From JBLFWJ01 sp047611425 (GTDB taxonomy: Bacteria > Bacteroidota > Bacteroidia > UBA10329): a stretch of 15,354 nt of DNA. The stretch covers positions 1-15,354 of the forward strand of contig JBLFWJ010000074.1 of NCBI GenBank assembly GCA_047611425.1, in the 5' to 3' direction. Below the pieces are notes generated by a model that ran no database searches, had not been told where the DNA came from, and saw nothing but the letters and a program-made list of their open reading frames with translations. Shown in pieces: positions 1-5,274 of the stretch (position 1 is the stretch's first letter; each line of letters opens with the position of its first letter). The position numbers were made by a program, and so were the translations under genes.

Positions 1-97
1 TCGATGTCGAGATTTGAATTTGGTCAACAATAATAACAAATAGAATGCCGCAGTAGTGGGGGAAAAGCGAGTCAATGATCAAATAGGGCCAATTGCT

Positions 98-105
98 TAC
101 CTTTG
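98..105 (+). promoter_or_regulatory. Bacteroidota -7 promoter box for lipoprotein gene
   Basis: TACCTTTG matches the Bacteroidota sigma-A consensus TAnnTTTG exactly and lies 19 nt before the ATG at 125. I see no clear TTTG/TTG -33 element at the usual 17-23 nt upstream distance. The call rests on the box and its position. Confidence 0.6.
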
Positions 106-124
106 GGTTCTGATTTGATTAAAA

Positions 125-523
125 ATGAAAAAGTTTCTGATAAGCGTATTTGTGCCATTTTTAATGCTTGTGATGGTGGTGGGCCTTGGTAGTTGTAAAA
201 AGAACCGCGAAGTAAAAGCCATTATCACCGTGCTTCATGACACCATTGAGCCGGTTGGAACAGACACGGCTGGGTTGGTTGTGTTTGATACTATTACCGG
301 GGCATTGGCAGGTGCCACAGTGCGAATGTGGTCTGATCAAATTGGATCAGATATCGATACCAACTTCACTACTAACTCCAGCGGGCAGGCCGAATTTGAA
401 TTCGATCAGGTAGCCATTTTGCGCATGTCGGTAGTATATTTTAGCACCGAGATTGACGCGGGCTACGTTATTCTAGAAGAAGGTGAGGTGATAGAGGAAA
501 CAGTTAATCTTAACGATTACTGA
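125..523 (+). CDS. Small lipoprotein with Ig-like/carboxypeptidase-regulatory-like domain
   Basis: The 132-residue product has a lipoprotein signal peptide: a basic start (MKK), a hydrophobic core at about 4-20 and lipobox LGSC with Cys24 as the predicted lipidated residue. The residues after Cys24 (KKNRE) are basic, so the acidic-rich surface-export signal of some Bacteroidota lipoproteins is not obvious; a periplasm-facing location is as likely as the surface. The rest (about 30-130) looks like a beta-sandwich: an AGATVRMW strand followed by TTNSSGQAEFEF resembles the 'gA.V.l...T...G.a.F' pattern of CarboxypepD_reg-like/Ig-fold domains. No catalytic motif is visible. A -7 box stands 19 nt upstream. 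The stop codon abuts the stop of the opposite-strand gene with no gap. The function is unknown; the lipoprotein call is firm and the fold is an inference from pattern. Confidence 0.8.
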   Translation: MKKFLISVFVPFLMLVMVVGLGSCKKNREVKAIITVLHDTIEPVGTDTAGLVVFDTITGALAGATVRMWSDQIGSDIDTNFTTNSSGQAEFEFDQVAILRMSVVYFSTEIDAGYVILEEGEVIEETVNLNDY

Positions 524-877
524 TTAGTTTATCAGTTCGGCAGTCTTGAAGTATTCAATAATTGCCTCTTTCATCAATTTACTTTGAGCTTTTGCTGACA
601 AGCTTGGCATTTTGCTTATGCTTTTCCAGTGTGGCCACCCTTCTTTATCCATCCCTTCAAACTCGTAATAACCATAATGCGAAAGCAACCGGCAAATAGC
701 TACGTGCATCAATTCCATTTTTTCCTGTTTTTTGAACTTCCGGTAGCCTTGGCCTAGTTCCTGAACTCCAACTAAAAATATTATAGCGTCAAGATCCAGT
801 CCACCACCAAAGGTTGGCTCTAAACTTTTTAGAAGCACGCCCCATTCTTTTTGTAATTCAAGATCATTTTCCTCCAT
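524..877 (-). CDS. Conserved hypothetical protein (117 aa)
   Basis: The 117-residue soluble protein has no signal peptide or membrane segment. It looks mostly helical, with an acidic N-terminus and a distinctive centre: a LDLDAIIFLVGVQELGQG stretch at about 27-44, KFKKQEKMELMHVAICRLLSHYGYYE at about 47-72 and a GWPHW aromatic cluster near 80-84. I do not recognise a named domain; the sequence style fits a conserved cytoplasmic Bacteroidota protein of unknown role. It is supported as a real gene by a perfect -7 box only 4 nt before its ATG, by exact tail-to-tail abutment with the lipoprotein gene, and by head-to-head placement with the VWA gene. It is transcribed alone. No function is assigned. 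Confidence 0.78.
   Translation of the reverse strand: MEENDLELQKEWGVLLKSLEPTFGGGLDLDAIIFLVGVQELGQGYRKFKKQEKMELMHVAICRLLSHYGYYEFEGMDKEGWPHWKSISKMPSLSAKAQSKLMKEAIIEYFKTAELIN
539..572 (+). terminator. Possible weak terminator hairpin after lipoprotein gene
   Basis: Sixteen nt after the lipoprotein stop, GGCA (539-542) can pair with TGCC (563-566) and TTGAA (546-550) with TTCAA (554-558) around a GTA loop, with a 3/4-nt internal loop. TCTTTC follows. The stem is imperfect and the T-tract is poor, and the element lies inside the 3' end of the opposite-strand coding sequence. Low confidence. Confidence 0.22.
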
Positions 878-881
878 GGCA

Positions 882-889
882 CAAAATTA
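882..889 (-). promoter_or_regulatory. -7 box 4 nt upstream of the 117-aa gene (near-leaderless)
   Basis: Read on the minus strand this is TAATTTTG, an exact TAnnTTTG. Only TGCC separates it from the ATG at 877, so transcription should start at or within a few nt of the start codon. The same arrangement occurs before pgk and, with one mismatch, the SDR gene. Confidence 0.6.
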
Positions 890-918
890 GAAGGGAAGTC
901 CACATTTCTTTAATCCTA

Positions 919-926
919 TATTTTTG
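919..926 (+). promoter_or_regulatory. -7 promoter box for VWA-CvpA operon
   Basis: TATTTTTG matches TAnnTTTG exactly and ends 33 nt before the ATG at 960. A TTG inside it (924) is in frame with the coding sequence and could be mistaken for a start codon. It lies back to back with the 882-889 box, 29 nt apart, so the two divergent promoters must overlap. Confidence 0.6.
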
Positions 927-959
927 CATCTGCCTAAGTTTGATGCCAACCAACTCGAA

Positions 960-2099
960 ATGCTAAACGTGAAGTTGAAACAAGTACTAGTAGCGCTAAT
1001 GGCTATAGCCATTCTGCCGCTGACATCTCAAGGTCAAGCTACCGGACCAAAAATGGATATCGTATTCATGCTAGATATTTCTGGCAGTACAGGCGGAATT
1101 CTCACTTCGGTTAGAAGCAAATTATGGGAAATTCAAAATGAGATAGCCCGATTGGAGCCACAGCCCGACTTCAGGTTTGGTTTGGTTTGCATGGGACGGC
1201 CAAGTTTTTTAAAAGAAAACGATTACATCAGAATTGTAAGTGATTTGACTTCAGATGTCGACCCTGGAGCTTTCGAGTTCTTTCAAATAAAGGAAGTGAC
1301 TGCCCCAGGAAGGTTTTACATGGGAGACGGATTAGACGCAGCAATTAATAAGATGGATTGGTCTGATGATTCGGACGCTATTAAAATGATATTTCTGTGC
1401 GGCAACGGAGGAATTTCAAGTGGACCAGGTTATTTAAAGGGTGCGAAAGAAGCCAAGGAAAAGGGGATTGTAATCCATTCCCTGTACTTCGAAACCTATT
1501 TCAACGCTAAAGAACAAGCAACCTGGAAGGATTTGGCAGAAACTACGGATGGCCGATTTGAAAGAATCGGACTGAAAGAACCGAATATTGCGTTCGATAA
1601 AAACTACAATAGTCAAATGTTGCAGGAGGCTAGTCAGATGATTAATACCACGTATGTGTATTACGGAAAGGAAGGGTTGGATCGGTACGAAATACAGGCA
1701 GACCTTGACGAAGAAGCCGAATTACAAGGCGAAGACCAAATTGAAGCTAGAACTTTTTTCAAAGCGAATGATCGTTATCAGGGCTCGAATTGGGAATGGG
1801 ACTTGGTTGACCTTTACAACACAAAAAAGGGTTATGCTGGAGGCGCAAGCCGGAAGACGCTTGACGAAAGCTTGCAAGGCATGTCTGATGATGAATTGCT
1901 GATTTATGTTCAAGAGAAAAGCTATGAACGAAGAGAGTACATCTCAATTACGAAATTGCTTAGCACCCAACGTGAACAATACATGAAAAAGAAGCGAGAG
2001 GCTATGGCCAACTTTCGGTCAAATAAAACCTTTTTTGGAGTGGTCGATTTTATCTTGGTAAAGACCGCTGAGGAGAACGGAATGAAACTCGTGTATTGA
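960..2099 (+). CDS. Secreted von Willebrand factor A (VWA) domain protein
   Basis: The 379-residue product starts with a Sec signal peptide (hydrophobic about 9-22, TSQGQA at 22-27 near the probable cleavage site) and then a VWA-type domain: DIVFMLDISGS places the MIDAS DxSxS at D39, S41, S43. The third MIDAS position, usually TDG after a hydrophobic strand, is instead CGNGG (147-151), so metal binding may be altered. The C-terminal part (about 235-379) is acidic, then Lys/Arg rich and probably helical, with no recognised domain. I chose ATG 960 over the in-frame TTG at 924, because that TTG lies inside the -7 box and the ATG begins a clean signal peptide. The next gene overlaps its stop codon by 4 nt. 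VWA domains bind proteins; the partner is unknown. A periplasmic or exported location is predicted. Confidence 0.82.
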   Translation: MLNVKLKQVLVALMAIAILPLTSQGQATGPKMDIVFMLDISGSTGGILTSVRSKLWEIQNEIARLEPQPDFRFGLVCMGRPSFLKENDYIRIVSDLTSDVDPGAFEFFQIKEVTAPGRFYMGDGLDAAINKMDWSDDSDAIKMIFLCGNGGISSGPGYLKGAKEAKEKGIVIHSLYFETYFNAKEQATWKDLAETTDGRFERIGLKEPNIAFDKNYNSQMLQEASQMINTTYVYYGKEGLDRYEIQADLDEEAELQGEDQIEARTFFKANDRYQGSNWEWDLVDLYNTKKGYAGGASRKTLDESLQGMSDDELLIYVQEKSYERREYISITKLLSTQREQYMKKKREAMANFRSNKTFFGVVDFILVKTAEENGMKLVY

Positions 2100-2662
2100 G
2101 CGACTACACCCTAGATATCATTCTTGCGATTCCACTTTTGGTCGGTGCGTTCTTTGGCTTTAAACGTGGGTTGATAATGGAGCTTTCCAGAATTGTTTCG
2201 TTGATTGTTGGGGTCTACGTGGCGGTTAGATTTTCGTACCTCTTTACCGACTACATCTACGATAACACAGACATCGACACTGAATTTTTGCCGATTATAT
2301 CCTTCTGTTTGGTCATGCTAGGCATGATGGTTTTGATTCACCTTTTGGCAAAGCTTATTGACAAAACACTAAAAACAGTTGCCTTGGGCTGGGCACTCAG
2401 GATTACCGGAGGGATATTCGGTTTTCTGCGCATGGCGTTTATAGTCAGCCTAATTCTAATGCTCGGCCATAGATCAGAAATTCTGAAGGAAATGGAAAAG
2501 GGTGAGTCATTTCAGAAGTCTGTGCTGTATGAGCCGCTGGTTGGGTTTTCTCAACTCATTCTACCCGTACTCGAATCCATTGACAAGGATTCTTGGAAGA
2601 ATAGGATTGAACGCAAAACGAAAGAAATCCAGGGTAAGCTGGAGGATTTAATTGACGTTTGA
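2096..2662 (+). CDS. CvpA family membrane protein
   Basis: The 188-residue protein has four hydrophobic segments at about 5-22, 30-49, 65-88 and 100-123 and the CvpA-type opening: an N-terminal helix, then G-FKRGLIMELSRIVS. The family (colicin V production protein, PF02674) is an inner-membrane protein linked in other bacteria to envelope stress and colicin V release; its molecular function is unsettled. After the fourth helix comes a charged cytoplasmic or periplasmic tail of about 60 residues rich in Lys and Glu. The start is a TTG overlapping the upstream TGA (TTGA, 4-nt overlap), indicating translational coupling to the VWA gene; the first in-frame ATG (codon 28) would delete the first helix. 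The gene abuts pgk tail to tail with no gap. Confidence 0.85.
   Translation: MSDYTLDIILAIPLLVGAFFGFKRGLIMELSRIVSLIVGVYVAVRFSYLFTDYIYDNTDIDTEFLPIISFCLVMLGMMVLIHLLAKLIDKTLKTVALGWALRITGGIFGFLRMAFIVSLILMLGHRSEILKEMEKGESFQKSVLYEPLVGFSQLILPVLESIDKDSWKNRIERKTKEIQGKLEDLIDV
2625..2649 (-). terminator. Possible terminator for pgk inside cvpA 3' end
   Basis: AAATCC (2625-2630) and GGATTT (2644-2649) form a 6-bp stem with a 13-nt loop; a competing CCAG/CTGG pairing sits inside. On the minus strand the structure is followed by CTTTCGTTTTG, a T-rich but interrupted tract, starting 13 nt after the pgk stop. Weak evidence; it overlaps cvpA coding sequence. Confidence 0.25.
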
Positions 2663-3853
2663 TTAGCTTTTGATGGCTGCCACTCCAGGCAGCTCTTTTC
2701 CTTCAATATATTCGAGCATTGCTCCGCCTCCTGTAGAGACATAACTCACTTTATTAGCAAGGTCAAACTTGTTTACCGCTGCAACCGAATCACCACCACC
2801 AACTAGCGAGTATGCACCTTTTGCCGTGCTTTCGGCTACCGCCAACGCTACGTCTTTTGTTCCTTTCTGATAACTGCTCATCTCAAAAACACCCATTGGG
2901 CCATTCCAAAGAATCGTCTTCGAATTCAACAAACACGTTGAATAAGCCTCAATTGCTTTTGGACCAATATCAAGCCCCATAAAACCTTCAGGAATTGCTG
3001 AGGTTGAACAGACCTGAATGTTGGCTTCGTTATTAAATGCATCGGCAGCAACGGAATCTTCAGGCAAAAGAATATTCACCCCTTTTGTCTCGGCATCTTT
3101 CAGAATGCCTGCAGCCATTTCTACATAGTCATCTTCTACAAGAGAAGTTCCAACCTTGCCACCTTGTGCTTTCGTAAAAGTGAAAGCCATTCCTCCTCCG
3201 ATAATGATGTTGTCTACTTTATCAAGAAGATTAGTGATGATAGAGATCTTTGAGGAAACCTTGGCACCACCAATGATTGCTGTGAACGGCTTTTCAGGAT
3301 TACTCAGCACCTTTTCTAGGTTATCAACCTCGTTGCCCAGTAAGTGTCCGAACATTTTCTCCTCCGGAAAGAATTGAGCTATGATTGTGGTTGAGGCGTG
3401 CGCACGGTGGGCAGTACCAAATGCATCGTTTACATAAACATCTCCGTGCTTGGCAAGCGTCTCAGCAAAGTCGACATCACCGGCAGTTTCTTCTTTGTAA
3501 AAGCGAAGGTTATCAAGCAACAAGACTTCTCCGGCATTGAGAGATGAAGATTTTTCAAACGCCTTATCACCAACACAATCTCCACCAAAATTTACAGTGG
3601 ATCCGATCAAAAATGAAAGATGATTGACTAGGTAGTTTAGACTGAACTTGGCTTCGTGTCCATTTTTTGGCCGGCCTAAATGGCTCATCAAAACAACGGA
3701 TCCGCCATCACTTAGTATTTTCCTAATGGTGGGCAATGCAGCCCTCATTCGGGTATCATCAGTAATTTCCATATCCGCGTTTAACGGTACGTTAAAATCC
3801 ACACGGATCAGAGCCCGCTTGCCGTTAAAAGAATAGCTTCCTATCGTTTTCAT
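2663..3853 (-). CDS. pgk: Phosphoglycerate kinase
   Basis: Phosphoglycerate kinase transfers phosphate from 1,3-bisphosphoglycerate to ADP, giving 3-phosphoglycerate and ATP in glycolysis, and the reverse in gluconeogenesis; it is a cytoplasmic monomer. The 396-residue product has the usual bacterial length and both domains. The N-terminal substrate domain carries the signature RVDFNVP (17-23), the basic-patch residue R37 in DDTRMRAALPT and SHLGRP (57-62). The C-terminal nucleotide domain has IIGGAKVSSKI, the IIIGGGMA strand-loop, ILWNGPMGVFE and the glycine-rich GGGDSVAAV and STGGGAMLE segments. All expected motifs are present. A perfect -7 box sits 4 nt before the ATG, so the mRNA is probably leaderless. 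The stop abuts the CvpA stop. It is transcribed alone, divergent from an SDR gene. Confidence 0.97.
   Translation of the reverse strand: MKTIGSYSFNGKRALIRVDFNVPLNADMEITDDTRMRAALPTIRKILSDGGSVVLMSHLGRPKNGHEAKFSLNYLVNHLSFLIGSTVNFGGDCVGDKAFEKSSSLNAGEVLLLDNLRFYKEETAGDVDFAETLAKHGDVYVNDAFGTAHRAHASTTIIAQFFPEEKMFGHLLGNEVDNLEKVLSNPEKPFTAIIGGAKVSSKISIITNLLDKVDNIIIGGGMAFTFTKAQGGKVGTSLVEDDYVEMAAGILKDAETKGVNILLPEDSVAADAFNNEANIQVCSTSAIPEGFMGLDIGPKAIEAYSTCLLNSKTILWNGPMGVFEMSSYQKGTKDVALAVAESTAKGAYSLVGGGDSVAAVNKFDLANKVSYVSTGGGAMLEYIEGKELPGVAAIKS
2676..2700 (+). terminator. Rho-independent terminator for VWA-CvpA operon, inside pgk
   Basis: GCTGCC (2676-2681) and GGCAGC (2688-2693) form a perfect 6-bp GC-rich stem with loop ACTCCA, followed by TCTTTTC. 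It begins 13 nt after the CvpA stop codon, in the right orientation for the + strand operon, within the last codons of pgk on the opposite strand. Moderate support by stem plus T-tract. Confidence 0.5.
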
Positions 3854-3857
3854 GGCG

Positions 3858-3865
3858 CAAAAGTA
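3858..3865 (-). promoter_or_regulatory. -7 box 4 nt upstream of pgk (near-leaderless)
   Basis: The minus-strand sequence is TACTTTTG, an exact TAnnTTTG, then CGCC, then the pgk ATG. The next operon promoter at 7361-7368 uses the identical octamer. No -33 TTTG is obvious upstream. Confidence 0.65.
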
Positions 3866-3897
3866 ACGATCGAACCTTCTTACGTATCATGATGTCT

Positions 3898-3905
3898 TAC
3901 CTTGG
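3898..3905 (+). promoter_or_regulatory. Probable -7 box 4 nt upstream of the SDR gene
   Basis: TACCTTGG matches TAnnTTTG at all but one fixed position, and the spacer to ATG 3910 is CGCC, identical to that of pgk on the other strand. This favours ATG 3910 as the start over the in-frame ATGs at 3889 and 3892. Confidence 0.45.
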
Positions 3906-3909
3906 CGCC

Positions 3910-4920
3910 ATGGTTTTAGTAACAGGAGGAACGGGCTTGATTGGTGCGCATTTGATTCGTCAACTATTGTTGAACGGCACGGACGTGAGAGCAATTAAAA
4001 GAGAGGGAAGCAACACAGCCCAGGTGGCGAAAGTGTTGAATTATTATTCTGATACTGAAGGCCATTTGGCTGAGAAAGTGGAATGGGTTGAGGCGGATGT
4101 TTTGGATATTCCTAGGTTGACAAAAGCAATAGATGGCGTAAGTGGCGTGTATCACTGTGCGGCTACAGTTTCATTTGATCCGAGAAAACACGACCACATG
4201 ATTAAAGTGAACGTGGAGGGAACGGCCAACATTGTCAATCTCTGTTTGGAAAATGGAAACACACCGTTGGCATTCGTTAGTTCCGTTGCTGCCATTGGAA
4301 GAACAGGCACGGAAGAGCCAATTCATGAGGAAACAGAGTGGATGCAATCTGCCCACAATACAGCCTATGCTATAAGCAAAAAAGGCGCTGAAATGGAGGT
4401 TTGGAGAGGGATGGCTGAAGGTTTGAAAGTCTCGGTGGTAAATCCGTCATTGGTGGTTGGCCCAGGTGTTTGGGGACAAAGCAGTACTGGGATATTTCAA
4501 AAAGTTTGGGAGGGCTTGCCATTTTATGCACCAGGAGTGAATGGTTTTGTAGATGTTCGAGACGTGGTGAATATTATGATTAGAATGATGGCTGAAGGCC
4601 CTCATGGTGAGCGTTTTGTACTTGCTGCCGAGAATAGGGAATTAGGTGAGGTGACCACGATTATTGCCAAAGAGTTTGGCAAGAAGCCACCGTTTATCAC
4701 AATTGGACCTTTTTTAGCGGCAGTAGCGTGGCGGTTTGAATGGGTAAAATCGAAGTTCACTGGAGGAGAACCGGTGGTTACAAAGGAGACCGCGGGTACT
4801 GCAATCCACAATAATCGATACGATAACTCAAAGGTTAAAAAAGCGCTGAACTATGAGTTCATTCCCATTGACGAATCCATCAAGGAGTGCTGTAAACACT
4901 TTCTAAAGGACCATGCTTGA
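3910..4920 (+). CDS. NAD(P)-dependent epimerase/dehydratase family protein (extended SDR)
   Basis: This 336-residue product is a Rossmann-fold extended short-chain dehydrogenase/reductase. The nucleotide-binding TGGTGLIG is at residues 5-12, the strand-4 region reads GVYHCAATVSF, the catalytic serine lies in FVSSVAAIG (S124/S125), and Y153-x3-K157 (YAISK) completes the active site; VVNPSLVVGPG is typical of the extended class. The substrate cannot be read from the sequence: sugar-nucleotide, dihydroflavonol/sterol-like and other substrates are all known. I start it at ATG 3910, because the protein then opens MVLVTGGTG as most SDRs do and because a -7-like box with a CGCC spacer stands just before it; starting at 3889 would add seven residues (MMSYLGA). 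It converges with the DUF4296 gene with no gap, meeting at TGATTA. Confidence 0.85.
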   Translation: MVLVTGGTGLIGAHLIRQLLLNGTDVRAIKREGSNTAQVAKVLNYYSDTEGHLAEKVEWVEADVLDIPRLTKAIDGVSGVYHCAATVSFDPRKHDHMIKVNVEGTANIVNLCLENGNTPLAFVSSVAAIGRTGTEEPIHEETEWMQSAHNTAYAISKKGAEMEVWRGMAEGLKVSVVNPSLVVGPGVWGQSSTGIFQKVWEGLPFYAPGVNGFVDVRDVVNIMIRMMAEGPHGERFVLAAENRELGEVTTIIAKEFGKKPPFITIGPFLAAVAWRFEWVKSKFTGGEPVVTKETAGTAIHNNRYDNSKVKKALNYEFIPIDESIKECCKHFLKDHA

Positions 4921-5274
4921 TTATTGATCGCCAGCCAATTCGGTGGCCTCAATCTTCATCAATTCCTCTATTACTAGGTCGTAGATTACTTCCAAGTCTT
5001 TGCTGTGCGCGGTGTAGTAGGCCATGGAGCTATCGAACTGAGTCTTTTCAACCTCATGTTTTTCGAAGATGGTGTTGTACAGCAACGCATAGTTGGCGCG
5101 TCCTGTATCGCCTTGAAAAAACTTTGTGCTATTAGCGCCTTCTATTAGCTGTATGTCAATCAACAATGGCACCATCACGTCCTTAGAAATAATGTTTGCA
5201 GGAACCTCTTCTACGTGTTTGCTCCCACTACATGCAACAAGGCCAATCAATATTATTATCGATAGATATTTCAT
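4921..5274 (-). CDS. DUF4296 domain-containing lipoprotein
   Basis: The 117-residue protein has a short lipoprotein signal, MKYLSIIILIG then lipobox LVAC with Cys15. The mature part contains the DUF4296 pattern: P-x-N-I-I with MVPLLIDIQLIEGA at about 34-47, then YNTIFEKHEVEKTQFDSSMAYY and a terminal amphipathic helix. DUF4296 is a Bacteroidota-restricted family of unknown function, usually lipoproteins of this size. The ATG overlaps the dihydroorotase stop (ATGA, 4 nt), so it is translated as the third gene of the glycosyltransferase-dihydroorotase operon; from memory, this neighbourhood is conserved in the phylum. The role is unknown, with anchoring to the periplasmic face of a membrane as the inferred location. 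Confidence 0.85.
   Translation of the reverse strand: MKYLSIIILIGLVACSGSKHVEEVPANIISKDVMVPLLIDIQLIEGANSTKFFQGDTGRANYALLYNTIFEKHEVEKTQFDSSMAYYTAHSKDLEVIYDLVIEELMKIEATELAGDQ
4930..4947 (+). terminator. Possible hairpin after the SDR gene
   Basis: GCCA-G-CC (4930-4936, one bulged G) pairs with GGTGGC (4942-4947) around AATTC, nine nt after the SDR stop and inside the DUF4296 3' end. The following sequence CTCAATCTTC is not a proper T-tract, so intrinsic termination is doubtful. Confidence 0.22.

Noticed and set aside
1..33. Open frame ending in TAA at 31-33 at the left edge
   Set aside because: Ten codons (ending in FEFGQQ) are too few to show a gene end, and other frames stay open a similar length; it could be the tail of an upstream gene but cannot be supported.
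924..959. N-terminal extension of the VWA protein from TTG 924
   Set aside because: The TTG is part of the -7 box and the extension would bury the signal peptide; ATG 960 is better.
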